64,000 nt of DNA from Thioclava sp. SK-1 (GTDB lineage: Bacteria; Pseudomonadota; Alphaproteobacteria; Rhodobacterales; Rhodobacteraceae): the NCBI RefSeq assembly GCF_001705665.1, contig NZ_MDHA01000040.1, forward strand, positions 29,177 to 93,176, read 5' to 3'. Position numbers and translations under genes: made by a program. Shown here in pieces: positions 1 through 8,918 of this stretch. Position 1 is the first letter of the stretch; each line of letters starts with the position of its first letter. The notes beneath the pieces were generated by a model that saw only the letters and a list, made by a program, of their open reading frames with translations, was not told the DNA's origin and did no database searches.

Positions 1-128
1 AAATACCGACCTTGCCGCAACCATCACCCTTCGCATCAATAGGGGGCGCGCTAAGCCATGGCGACACCAATCACCTGACGCCGCGCGCGGAAACGATCCA
101 CGGCGATGATAATAAAGGACATAAAGCA

Positions 129-902
129 ATGAAACGCCTGAACGGAAAATCCGCCCTGATCACGGGTGCTGCACGCGGCATCGGCCGCGGCTTTGCCGAG
201 GCTTACCTGCGTGAGGGCGCTACAGTCGCCATCGCAGATATCGACCTTGAGGCGGCTGAAAAGACCGCAGCCGAGCTTGGCGACAATGCCTATGCTGTTC
301 AGATTGATGTCTCGCAGCAAGACAGTATTGACGCGGCCATCGCGGCTGTTGTGGCGCGGGCCGGTGGGATCGACATCTTGATCAATAACGCGGCGCTTTT
401 TGATGCGGCAGAAACGGTGGACATCACGCGGCAAAGCTATGACCGGCTGTATGCGGTCAATGTGTCGGGCACGCTGTTCACTATGCAGGCCGCAGCAAAG
501 CAGATGATCGCACAGGGCAAGGGCGGTAAGATCATCAACATGGCCAGTCAGGCTGGGCGACGCGGCGAGCCGCTGGTGCTGGTCTATTGCTCTACCAAGG
601 CAGCGGTGATTTCGATGACGCAATCGGCGGGACTGAACCTGATCAAACACGGTATCAACGTCAATGCGATTGCGCCCGGTGTCGTGGATGGGGCCCATTG
701 GGACCATGTCGACGCAATGTTCGCCAAGCTGGAGGGCAAGGTGCCGGGGCAAAAGAAGGCCGAAGTCGCCGCCGGGGTGCCCGCTGGGCGTTTTGCCCTC
801 CCAGGCGATCTTACGGGTATGGCCGTTTTCTTGGCCTCCGGCGACAGCGATTATATTGTGTCGCAAACCTATAATGTCGATGGCGGGCAGTGGATGAGCT
901 AA
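129..902 (+). CDS. smoS: Sorbitol (L-iditol) 2-dehydrogenase, SDR family
   Basis: Classical short-chain dehydrogenase of 257 aa, the usual length for SmoS/polyol dehydrogenases. It should oxidise D-sorbitol to D-fructose with NAD in the cytoplasm. The cofactor loop TGAARGIG is at residues 12-19, NNA at about 86-88, and the catalytic S140, Y153 and K157 (YCSTK) are all present. The frame stays open to position 12, but the start at 129 is chosen because AAGGA precedes it and the protein begins with the family N-terminus. The gene stands alone here; its likely partners (a polyol ABC transporter) would lie left of the window. SmoS is the best family match; galactitol or xylitol as substrate is possible. 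Confidence 0.85.
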   Translation: MKRLNGKSALITGAARGIGRGFAEAYLREGATVAIADIDLEAAEKTAAELGDNAYAVQIDVSQQDSIDAAIAAVVARAGGIDILINNAALFDAAETVDITRQSYDRLYAVNVSGTLFTMQAAAKQMIAQGKGGKIINMASQAGRRGEPLVLVYCSTKAAVISMTQSAGLNLIKHGINVNAIAPGVVDGAHWDHVDAMFAKLEGKVPGQKKAEVAAGVPAGRFALPGDLTGMAVFLASGDSDYIVSQTYNVDGGQWMS

Positions 903-1249
903 GGCAAGGCGACCGGGTTGTGAGCGGTCCCGATCTGGCCGTTTCAACCTGCCGCGCCGATGGGATGGTGTGAAATACCGTTCAGGCGCCGCACCTGCAC
1001 CCATAGGATGAAATGCAGATTTTCGGGCCGGGCCAATCGGTCTACTGCGTTTGGGGGAGCAGCGCGACATTGGGTATCGACAGATTGCCAAACCGGCACG
1101 CTATCGTTACGCCATCAATGACCAAAAGATGGTATCTTTGGCGCAATGCGAATGGGCGCCGGCCCGTGCCAAAGGCCGGGTTCTGGGGCCTTGGGTCATC
1201 AACGGGGACCCTGTGTTGTCTGTCACCTTCCGAAAAGGAAACTTTTGTC
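903..1249. other. Intergenic region, no gene seen
   Basis: 347 bp between the dehydrogenase stop and the GTG of the phosphoesterase. An open frame runs from 1013 into the phosphoesterase, but its first 79 residues look non-coding (no hydrophobic or domain pattern), so it is treated as leader. No convincing terminator was found. Confidence 0.5.
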
Positions 1250-2365
1250 GTGTTTCAATTGGTCACCGGGGCGCTTGGCCTCTTTGTCGCGCTGCATCTT
1301 TGGCCGTTGTTACCTGCGTCCTTGCTGGTGCGGATCCTATCTTGCATCTGCATCGGGGTGATTTCGCAGCATCATTTTCTGACGAAGCTTGCCTTCGGCA
1401 CGATGTTTTCCGCCGAGGTTCCGCGCTTTGTTGTGATCGGGGTGAATGTGCTTTTCGCTACGCTGGTCTTCGCCGCTGTGTTGTTTCTTGCGCTGGATCT
1501 ATTGAGGCTGATTGTTGCGGTGGTGCGGCGGGCATGGATACCCCTGCCTTTGGTCGCAGGTTGGGGTGTTTTGGGGGTGGCGTTGGTGCTTGGGGTGATC
1601 GGTGTGGTATCGGCCATCGCCCAGCCCGCGGTGCGCCGCGTCGACATACCCATTGCCAATCTTGCGGAACGCTTTGACGGTTACCGCATCGTACAACTGA
1701 CCGATCTGCACCTAAGCCGTTTGTTCCAGGCCCCCTGGGCCACCGAATTGGTGCTCCGCACGAATGCGCTGGCCCCCGATGCCATCTTGATCACCGGAGA
1801 CCTGATCGATGGCACGTTAGAAGCCCGCGCGCGCGATGTGGCGCCGCTGGCCGATCTGCAGGCGGCGGATGGCGTTTTTGTGGTGTCGGGCAACCATGAG
1901 TATTATTTTAACCACGACAGGTGGATGGCACATTATGCAGGGCTGGGAATGACGGTACTGCATAATGAACATGTCGTTCTTGGCGGGCCTGCGGCGGGAC
2001 TGGTGCTGGCGGGCGTGCCGGATCGGTCGGCACATCGGTTTGGCCTGTCCGGGCCTGATCTTGGTGCTGCCCTGCGCGGTGCCCCCAAAGGCCTGCCGGT
2101 AATCTTGTTGAACCATCAGCCCGCCGACGCCCATCTGTCGGCGCAGGCCGGTGTCGATCTGCATCTGTCGGGGCATACGCATGGTGGTATGATCCGTGGT
2201 CTGGACGCCCTTATCGCCCGTTTCAACGATGGTTTCGTTTCCGGTCTGTATCGATTGGGGGACACGGCACTATACGTCAATAACGGCACGGCCCTTTGGC
2301 CCGGATTTTCCGTGCGCCTTGGGGTGCCGTCGGAACTGACGGTGTTTACGCTGGTGCGCGCGTAA
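1250..2365 (+). CDS. Membrane-anchored metallophosphoesterase
   Basis: Calcineurin-like phosphoesterase of 371 aa from a GTG start preceded by AAGGA. The first ~130 residues hold about four hydrophobic segments. The catalytic domain follows with the full dimetal motif series: TDLHLS (DxH), TGDLIDG (GDxxD), SGNHEYY (GNHE), LNHQP and SGHTHGGM (GHTH). This arrangement matches the YkoQ/YaeI-like membrane phosphoesterases, some of which cleave lipid or UDP-linked pyrophosphates. The substrate cannot be read from the sequence. It is not obviously in an operon: the next gene is convergent, 68 bp away. Confidence 0.85.
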   Translation: MFQLVTGALGLFVALHLWPLLPASLLVRILSCICIGVISQHHFLTKLAFGTMFSAEVPRFVVIGVNVLFATLVFAAVLFLALDLLRLIVAVVRRAWIPLPLVAGWGVLGVALVLGVIGVVSAIAQPAVRRVDIPIANLAERFDGYRIVQLTDLHLSRLFQAPWATELVLRTNALAPDAILITGDLIDGTLEARARDVAPLADLQAADGVFVVSGNHEYYFNHDRWMAHYAGLGMTVLHNEHVVLGGPAAGLVLAGVPDRSAHRFGLSGPDLGAALRGAPKGLPVILLNHQPADAHLSAQAGVDLHLSGHTHGGMIRGLDALIARFNDGFVSGLYRLGDTALYVNNGTALWPGFSVRLGVPSELTVFTLVRA

Positions 2366-2433
2366 GGCGATAACACGGCCGTGCCGGATGCACGGAATGC
2401 TGATCGGCCCTGTCGCCTCGCCCCCCCTACCCA

Positions 2434-3690
2434 TCATGCGCTGCTGATTAATATCGCGCGGAAATCATTGACATTTGTCAATGTCGGGCCGGTAATCACC
2501 TGATCGCTAAGGGCAGCGAAAAACCGGTGCGCATCATTGTCTTCAAGATAGCTGTCCGCGGCGTGTCCCAGCGCGGTGGCACGCGCAAGCGTGGTCGCAT
2601 CGATGAAGGCGCCTGCCACTTCGGCGCCACCGTCGACGCCATCGGTGTCACAGGCAATCGCGGCAATTCCGGGCGCGCCGTTCAGGGCGATCGCCAGTGC
2701 CAGTGCGAATTCGGCATTGGGACCGCCCACGCCCTTGCCACGCCGTGTCACGGTGCATTCGCCGCCCGACAGCAACAGCATCTGTTGCCCCGGCGCAAGC
2801 TGTGCCTGCTCCCGGCGGGCCAGGGCCGCTTGTGCCTGTGCCAGAGTGCGGGCCTCCCCTTCCAGCGCATCGCCAAGATGGCGAACCGAAATCCCGTTTT
2901 GTTTGGCCAGCGCAGCGGCGGCGTCCAGCGATTGCGATGGTGCGGCCACGACGCGGTTGCGGACCGTGGCGAAACAGGCGGCATCGGGCGCAGGTGTCTG
3001 GCGCGGACCCTCCAGCACAGCGTGCTGTGCGGCCGAAAGCGAGATATTCCAACGCGCAGCAATCTCTCGCGCTTGCGCCTGTGTCGAACAATCGGGCACT
3101 GTCGGTCCTGACGCAACCAGCCCGGGATCATCGCCCGGTACATCCGAGATGATCAGCGACAGCATCGGGGCCGGTGCTGCCAGCGCCGCCAACCCGCCGC
3201 CTTTGACCCGTGAAAGATGTTTGCGCAGCACGTTCATCTCGCCTATCGGGGCGCCACTGACAAGCAGCTCGCGGCTTAGCGTTTGCTCCTCTTGCAAAGT
3301 GATCTTTCCGGCCGGGCAGCTCAACAAAGATGAGCCGCCCCCCGAGATCAGCGCAATGACATGATCATCCGGCCCCAACCCAGCCAAAAGCGCGCATATG
3401 CGCCGCGTCGCCTTGACGCCGCGCGCGTCTGGCACCGGATGGCTGGCGGCTGCCACCTCAATACCTGTCAGGGGGCGCTCATACCCGTCACGGGTCACGA
3501 TCAGCCCTTCGCACGGGCCCCATGCCGCCTCTACCGCTTCGCCCATCCGGGCAGAGGCCTTGCCCGCCCCTATGATCACAACGCGCCCTTTGGGGCGGTC
3601 TGGTAAGGCGGGTGCGATGACGCGCATCGGATCGGCGGCCGCCACCGCCGCGTCAAACAGCTCACGCAGTATCTGCTTATCCAAGTGCAT
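2434..3690 (-). CDS. ttuD: Glycerate 2-kinase / hydroxypyruvate reductase (MOFRL family)
   Basis: 418-aa protein of the TtuD/GckA family. Members are annotated as hydroxypyruvate reductase in tartrate operons and as D-glycerate 2-kinase elsewhere; the sequence alone does not separate the two. Visible marks are VIIGAGKAS near the N-terminus, ISGGGSSLL at about residue 115, and the C-terminal MOFRL region with SGGECT and DTDGVDGGAE. It is the last gene of the tct-ttu operon and overlaps the upstream ttuC by 14 bp, indicating translational coupling. It takes the C3 product of tartrate breakdown into central metabolism as glycerate or phosphoglycerate. Confidence 0.88.
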   Translation of the reverse strand: MHLDKQILRELFDAAVAAADPMRVIAPALPDRPKGRVVIIGAGKASARMGEAVEAAWGPCEGLIVTRDGYERPLTGIEVAAASHPVPDARGVKATRRICALLAGLGPDDHVIALISGGGSSLLSCPAGKITLQEEQTLSRELLVSGAPIGEMNVLRKHLSRVKGGGLAALAAPAPMLSLIISDVPGDDPGLVASGPTVPDCSTQAQAREIAARWNISLSAAQHAVLEGPRQTPAPDAACFATVRNRVVAAPSQSLDAAAALAKQNGISVRHLGDALEGEARTLAQAQAALARREQAQLAPGQQMLLLSGGECTVTRRGKGVGGPNAEFALALAIALNGAPGIAAIACDTDGVDGGAEVAGAFIDATTLARATALGHAADSYLEDNDAHRFFAALSDQVITGPTLTNVNDFRAILISSA

Positions 3691-4747
3691 CTGCCACAGC
3701 CTTACCGCAGGTTATAGTATCAGCTGTGCCGCCCAGATCACGGGTGCGCAACGCAGGTTCGCACAGCACGCGTTCAATCGCGGTCACGATCTCGGCCCCG
3801 GCTTGGGGATATCCCAGATGGTCCAGCATCATCGCCCCGGCCCAGATCTGGCCAATTGGGTTTGCGATCCCCTGCCCCGCGATATCTGGCGCAGAGCCGT
3901 GAACCGGTTCAAACAATGACGGGAAATGCCGTTCGGGATTAATATTGCCAGACGGCGCGATGCCAATGGTTCCGGTGCAGGCCGGCCCCAGGTCGGACAG
4001 GATATCGCCAAACAGATTTGACGCCACAACGACATCAAAACGATCGGGATTAAGAACGAAATGCGCCGTCAGAATATCAATATGGTATTTGTCGCATGTC
4101 ACGTCCGGATAGGCCTGTGCCATGTGTTCAACACGCCCGTCCCAATAGGGCATGGTCACCGAAATGCCATTTGATTTTGTCGCCGATGTCAGGCGTTTGC
4201 GCGGGCGTTTTTGTGCCAGATCGAATGCGTATTTCAGCACCCTGTCAACGCCCACGCGGGTCATCACGGTTTCTTGCATAACGACTTCGCGGTCGGTGTC
4301 GGGGAACATCTTGCCACCGATGGAACTGTATTCCCCCTCGGTATTTTCACGCACGATCCACATGTCGATATCACCGGGCTTGCGCCCGGCCAGCGGGCTT
4401 TTGACACCGGGCATAAGGCGGGCTGGGCGCAGGCTGATATATTGGTCGAACTGGCGTCTGAACTGGATCAGGGACCCCCATAAAGACACATGATCGGGCA
4501 CTGTTTCGGGCCAGCCGACGGCGCCGAAAAACAATGCATCCGCCGCGCCGATACGGTCTTTCCAATCATCAGGCATCATCGTCCCGTGTTTAGCGTAATA
4601 GTCACAAGAGGCAAAATCATGCATCTTGAAGCGCAGGTCGATAGCATGGCGCTTTGCTGCTGCTTGCAGGACGCGCAGCCCCTCAGGCATCACCTCTTTG
4701 CCGATACCATCCCCGGCTATCACCGCGATATTCAAATGGGTGCTCAT
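3677..4747 (-). CDS. ttuC: Tartrate dehydrogenase/decarboxylase, copy 1
   Basis: 356-aa member of the isocitrate/isopropylmalate dehydrogenase family. The TtuC hallmark ENTEGEYSS lies at about residues 134-142, and IAGDGIGKEV opens the nucleotide-binding fold. TtuC enzymes use NAD and a divalent metal to oxidise L- and meso-tartrate (and D-malate), with decarboxylation toward D-glycerate. The gene sits between a second ttuC (9-bp gap) and ttuD (14-bp overlap) in a five-gene operon with a TTT transporter. Its specificity relative to copy 2 is unknown. Confidence 0.88.
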   Translation of the reverse strand: MSTHLNIAVIAGDGIGKEVMPEGLRVLQAAAKRHAIDLRFKMHDFASCDYYAKHGTMMPDDWKDRIGAADALFFGAVGWPETVPDHVSLWGSLIQFRRQFDQYISLRPARLMPGVKSPLAGRKPGDIDMWIVRENTEGEYSSIGGKMFPDTDREVVMQETVMTRVGVDRVLKYAFDLAQKRPRKRLTSATKSNGISVTMPYWDGRVEHMAQAYPDVTCDKYHIDILTAHFVLNPDRFDVVVASNLFGDILSDLGPACTGTIGIAPSGNINPERHFPSLFEPVHGSAPDIAGQGIANPIGQIWAGAMMLDHLGYPQAGAEIVTAIERVLCEPALRTRDLGGTADTITCGKAVADALG

Positions 4748-4756
4748 TGTTCTGCC

Positions 4757-5833
4757 TCAATCGTTCTTGCCACGAAGCGCGGCAATCACTGCGTCCGTCA
4801 CCATCTGTGTGCTGGCCGTTCCGCCCAGATCGGGCGTATGCAGTGCGGGGTTGGCGGTGACCGTCTCGATCGCGGCCATCAGCCGGGCTGCGGCAGGTGC
4901 TTCGCCCAGATGGTCCAGCATCATCGCTGCGGTCCAGAAGGTTGCGACGGGATTGGCGACGCCTTTGCCAGTGATGTCAAAGGCAGAGCCGTGGATTGGT
5001 TCAAACATAGAAGGGGCATCGCCTTCAGGGTTCAAATTCGCCGTGGGTGCAACACCGATAGATCCCGACAAAGCCGCCGCCAGATCCGAAAGGATATCGG
5101 CATGCAGGTTCGTGGCGACGATTGTATCAAGGCTTTGCGGCTGCATCACCATGCGCACCGTCATCGCATCCACCAGCATCTTATCCCATGTCACATCCGG
5201 GAAGTCCTGCGCCACTTTGGCGGCAATCTCGTCCCACAGCACCATGCCATGGCGTTGGGCATTGGATTTCGTCACCACCGTCAGCAATTTGCGCGGGCGG
5301 GCTTGTGCCAACTTGAAGGCAAAGCGGATGATCCGTTCGACCCCGACGCGGGTAAAGATAGAGACATCTGTGGCCACCTCGATCGGCAGGCCAATGTGTG
5401 ATCGCCCCCCCTGCCCGGCATATTCCCCTTCAGAGTTTTCACGCACGATGACCCAGTCAAGCTCGTCACGCTCAACGCCGCGCAACGGCGATGTGATCCC
5501 TGGCAGCATCCGCGTCGGGCGCACATTGGCATACATATCCAGTGGCTGGCAGATCGCCAGGCGCAGGCCCCACAGTGTCAGGTGATCGGGCACGTCGGGC
5601 GCGCCGACTGCACCGAACAAGACGGCATCAAAGGCGCGTAATTGTGCGGCCCCATCCATGGGCATGAATTCTCCGGTCCGCTTATAGCGATCGGTGGACC
5701 AGTCAAAGCTGGTCACGTTAAAGCCGAATTGGCCATCACGCGCAGCCAATGCGTCCAGCACCGTCAGGCAGGCGTTCACAACCTCCACACCGATTCCGTC
5801 ACCGCCGATTGCGGCGATCTTATGCATTTTCAT
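4757..5833 (-). CDS. ttuC: Tartrate dehydrogenase/decarboxylase, copy 2
   Basis: 358-aa paralogue of the neighbouring ttuC with the same fold and the variant motif ENSEGEYAG. An upstream ATG at 5896 is in frame, but the start at 5833 is preferred: AAGGA lies 8 bp upstream, the protein then begins MKMHKIAAIGGDGIG, and it no longer overlaps the transporter gene. It is probably also active on a tartrate or malate isomer. Two divergent tandem ttuC genes suggest split substrate use (for example L- versus meso-tartrate, or D-malate); this is inference. Confidence 0.85.
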   Translation of the reverse strand: MKMHKIAAIGGDGIGVEVVNACLTVLDALAARDGQFGFNVTSFDWSTDRYKRTGEFMPMDGAAQLRAFDAVLFGAVGAPDVPDHLTLWGLRLAICQPLDMYANVRPTRMLPGITSPLRGVERDELDWVIVRENSEGEYAGQGGRSHIGLPIEVATDVSIFTRVGVERIIRFAFKLAQARPRKLLTVVTKSNAQRHGMVLWDEIAAKVAQDFPDVTWDKMLVDAMTVRMVMQPQSLDTIVATNLHADILSDLAAALSGSIGVAPTANLNPEGDAPSMFEPIHGSAFDITGKGVANPVATFWTAAMMLDHLGEAPAAARLMAAIETVTANPALHTPDLGGTASTQMVTDAVIAALRGKND

Positions 5834-5855
5834 GATTTCATTCCTTGTTAGATAG

Positions 5856-7844
5856 TCAGAACACAATGCCCGTGGGCATCCGAAGCAGCAGGACATTGGC
5901 CATCAGCCACCAAAAGACAGTGCAGATGGCTGCGCCAAAGATCCCCCAGATCACCCAAACACGGGCCGCGGGCCGGTCGTAATCCGCGATCACCATGATC
6001 GCGGCAAAAGCCATCAAGCTGGTCATAAGGAAACCGAGCGCCGGTATCACAAACACCCAACCCAGCATGATAACCGCCAGCGCCACGCGCCGGCTGCTGC
6101 CAGCGGCAAAAGTCAGTGACAGGCGGGCCCTGCCAGCGCGGCGCAGGTTTTGCACAATCAACAGCCCCGAGAAGACCAGAAGCGCCAACGCGATGGTTTT
6201 CGGAAAAACCGCACCCAGCATCGACATACCAGAGGCACCGGCCCAGATTGCCACAGCCAGACCGATGAACAGGACTGCAAAGCCCATGGCGGGTAAATCA
6301 CGGGATCTGATCTTGGCGGTGACAGGGCTGGGGCTGTCGGCCGTTGGGCCTGCGCCACTGCGCCGTCGTGCCCTCCAGTCGCTCCACAGTGGGACGAATA
6401 CTGTCAGCACTGCGGCGGCAATAATGCCCAGGCTGATCGGGCGGTTAAAGAACATCTCTGGCAGACGGCCCGATGCCGCGCCGATCAGATAGGTCTGTAC
6501 GAAGCCCTGTTCGGCAATTGATCCCAGCACCAGCCCCAGCACGATCGGCGAGGGCTGAAACCCATAGCGGTTGAGCACCCATGCAAAAATGCCCAGGCAC
6601 ACCATCAACTGCGCATCATCGACATTGGAATGGATCGCAAAGGCCCCGATGATGGTCAATAAGGCGACTGTCGGCGCCAGCAGGCCTTTGGGCACCTTGA
6701 TGATAAAGCGATAGGCATAGCGGCCAATCACCAACCCAACAGGCAACATAAGCAGGGTCGCGATCAACAGGCCCCAGATGAATGTATAGACGACATTGCC
6801 ATCACTGGTGAATAGGGTTGGACCAATCTTGATGCCCTGCACCAGCAGCGCGCCCATGATGATGGCATCGGGCGGTGTGCCCGGAATACCCAGCACCAGC
6901 GTTGGAATGAAACCGCCGCCCACAGTGGCATTATTCGCCGCCTCTGTCGCTATAACGCCATCGGGATTGCCCTTGCCAAAACTTTCGGGCGCATGCGACG
7001 AACGGCGCGCCTCGGAATAGCTGACCAGACCCGCAATGGATCCGCCCGCCCCCGGCAAGATGCCGATCACCGTGCCAATGACAGAAGAGCGCAGGACATT
7101 TCCCCAACGTTTCAAGGTATGGGCCGCGCTTTCTCCAAGGCGCAACCCCCCGGTGCCCGCAGGTTTCAAATGCGGATCGGGTGACGCGACCAGATCCAGG
7201 ATGACCGGCACGCAATACAGCCCGATGATCGCAGAGGTCAGATCAACCCCTGCAAGAAACCGCTGCATATCCAACGTGTAGCGCACATCACCGCCGACAA
7301 CGGCCACCCCGATCATCGACAAGAACAACCCGATACAGGCGCCGATCAACCCCTTGAGCGTATTGCCGACCGACAGCGTCGCAATCAACGTCAGGCCAAA
7401 TATCGCAAGCCAGAAATATTCAGCCGGACCGAAGGCCAGCGCGACCTTCGCCAACGGCGGCGCCAGCAACAACAGCGCCAGCGCGCCCACGATGCCCCCA
7501 GCCACCGACGCCAGCGTCGCCAATGAAATCGCCAAGCCCCCATCGCCACGTTTTGCCATCGGAAACCCGTCGAATGTCGTGGCAATGGCAGAAGGTGTCC
7601 CGGGCGTGTTCACTAAAATAGCCGCATAGGCCCCACCGTAAATTGCGCCCGTGTAGATCGCGCCAAGGGCGATCAGCCCCCCGGCGGGATCCATTGTAAA
7701 GGTAAACGGGACAAGCACGGCCACCGCCATGGTCGCCGAAAGTCCGGGCAGCGCACCGATCACCGTTCCCAAGATCACGCCGACAAGCGCGAGCATCAGA
7801 TTGAACGGCGTCAGCGCGTCGAAAAGATAGCCGAAAATGTCCAT
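5856..7844 (-). CDS. tctA: TTT-family tricarboxylate/tartrate permease, TctA-TctB fusion
   Basis: 662 aa, about 160 longer than a normal TctA (~500 aa). Residues 1 to ~500 are TctA: ALPGLSATMA near the N-terminus, NTPGTPSAIATTFDGFP, and the second repeat ILPGAGGSIAGLVSY and LGIPGTPPDAIIMGAL. After a polar linker (~500-520) comes a domain with about four hydrophobic helices matching the small TctB subunit, so both membrane subunits appear to be one polypeptide. It starts 6 bp after tctC and is followed by the two ttuC genes. Tartrate is the expected substrate from context. Confidence 0.9.
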   Translation of the reverse strand: MDIFGYLFDALTPFNLMLALVGVILGTVIGALPGLSATMAVAVLVPFTFTMDPAGGLIALGAIYTGAIYGGAYAAILVNTPGTPSAIATTFDGFPMAKRGDGGLAISLATLASVAGGIVGALALLLLAPPLAKVALAFGPAEYFWLAIFGLTLIATLSVGNTLKGLIGACIGLFLSMIGVAVVGGDVRYTLDMQRFLAGVDLTSAIIGLYCVPVILDLVASPDPHLKPAGTGGLRLGESAAHTLKRWGNVLRSSVIGTVIGILPGAGGSIAGLVSYSEARRSSHAPESFGKGNPDGVIATEAANNATVGGGFIPTLVLGIPGTPPDAIIMGALLVQGIKIGPTLFTSDGNVVYTFIWGLLIATLLMLPVGLVIGRYAYRFIIKVPKGLLAPTVALLTIIGAFAIHSNVDDAQLMVCLGIFAWVLNRYGFQPSPIVLGLVLGSIAEQGFVQTYLIGAASGRLPEMFFNRPISLGIIAAAVLTVFVPLWSDWRARRRSGAGPTADSPSPVTAKIRSRDLPAMGFAVLFIGLAVAIWAGASGMSMLGAVFPKTIALALLVFSGLLIVQNLRRAGRARLSLTFAAGSSRRVALAVIMLGWVFVIPALGFLMTSLMAFAAIMVIADYDRPAARVWVIWGIFGAAICTVFWWLMANVLLLRMPTGIVF

Positions 7845-7850
7845 GGATGT

Positions 7851-8801
7851 TTACTTGATGATGCCGAGCGCCTTGGCACCCTTGGTGTAATCTGCGATGC
7901 GGGCAGCGATGAACTCCGGCATATCTTCATAGGTGATATCGGTCAGCACAAAGCCACCGCTTTCCATCTTTTCAATGAAGGCTGGCTGCGCATTGATTTG
8001 CGACACGATATCCGAAACCGCCTTGCGGGTCTGTTCCGAAGCGGATGCGGGCACCGCAACCCCGCGATAGGCCCCACCGACGATATCATACCCCAGTTCT
8101 TTGAAGGTTGGGACATCGGGGAAGGCCGGCAGGCGCTCTTGCGAGGCGACGGCAAGCATGCGCATCGCGTCCCCTTGGCTGACACCAGAGGTCGCATAGT
8201 TGAACCCTGCCATGGTCGAGCCCCCGAGAACGGCTGTTACCGACGGGCCTGTGCCGGAAAATGGCACGTAGGTTGTGATCACATCAGCTTGCTGGTTGAA
8301 TTTCACCGCAGCAAGATTATTGGATGAATTCGATCCCGATCCGGCAAAGGTCACAAGCCCGGGATTGTCCTTGGCGAAGGCCACAAGCTGATCAAGCGAG
8401 GTAAATTCGCTCTGGGCACGCACAAAGATCGCATCGGGCGTGTAGTGGAAATAATGCACTGGCGTCAGATCTTCGGTCGCATAGCCCACAGACCCCGCAA
8501 GCGGCTGCAATGCGGTATGGGGCATATTGATCCCCATGATCGTGTAGCCATCGCCGGGCAGGGAATTGAGCTGTGACCAGGCCTGCGCGCCGCCCGCGCC
8601 GGGCTGATACTGGATCACCGCCGGCACACCTGACACCTGTTCCCATTCGGTCTGTTGGTAGCGTGCGGAAATGTCGCTTTCGCCGCCTGCATTGAACGGG
8701 ATGATATAGGTCATGGGTTTGGATGGGAAATCCTGTGCGGCTGCAGAAAGTGGCAAGGTCGCCAAGGCAACGGCCAAAACGGCCCGGGTCGAAATTTTCA
8801 T
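7851..8801 (-). CDS. tctC: TTT-family periplasmic substrate-binding protein
   Basis: 316-aa TctC (Bug) family binding protein. The start at 8801 follows a near-perfect GGAGG and gives a clean Sec signal peptide (MKISTRAVLAVALATLPLSA, cleavage after AAA-Q); a longer in-frame start at 8846 would spoil it. The mature protein shows the Bug pattern PSKPMTYIIPFNAGGESD and PGAGGAQAW. First gene of the tct-ttu operon, it delivers the dicarboxylate, most likely a tartrate isomer, to the TctAB fusion. A LysR gene is divergent 117 bp away. Confidence 0.9.
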   Translation of the reverse strand: MKISTRAVLAVALATLPLSAAAQDFPSKPMTYIIPFNAGGESDISARYQQTEWEQVSGVPAVIQYQPGAGGAQAWSQLNSLPGDGYTIMGINMPHTALQPLAGSVGYATEDLTPVHYFHYTPDAIFVRAQSEFTSLDQLVAFAKDNPGLVTFAGSGSNSSNNLAAVKFNQQADVITTYVPFSGTGPSVTAVLGGSTMAGFNYATSGVSQGDAMRMLAVASQERLPAFPDVPTFKELGYDIVGGAYRGVAVPASASEQTRKAVSDIVSQINAQPAFIEKMESGGFVLTDITYEDMPEFIAARIADYTKGAKALGIIK

Positions 8802-8860
8802 ATTATCCTCCTTTGGTTTGCGACCCGTCTCCTCCCAGGTCTGCAAGTAAACCCTAGACT

Positions 8861-8889
8861 AATTCACAAAATTCCTTAATTTCAGAATT
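8861..8889. promoter_or_regulatory. Candidate LysR-type operator between tctC and the LysR gene
   Basis: AATTC at 8861-8865 and GAATT at 8885-8889 form an AT-rich interrupted inverted repeat in the divergent promoter region. LysR regulators commonly bind such dyads with a T-N11-A core. Assignment is by position and symmetry only. Confidence 0.35.
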
Positions 8890-8918
8890 GGAACATCATT
8901 ATTGCGCTGGAATCACTA

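Noticed and set aside
1..128. 3' end of an upstream gene
   Set aside because: Open frames exist from the edge, but none has convincing protein sequence, so no partial gene is called.
51..1091. 346-aa minus-strand frame over the sorbitol dehydrogenase
   Set aside because: Antisense to a gene with complete catalytic motifs.
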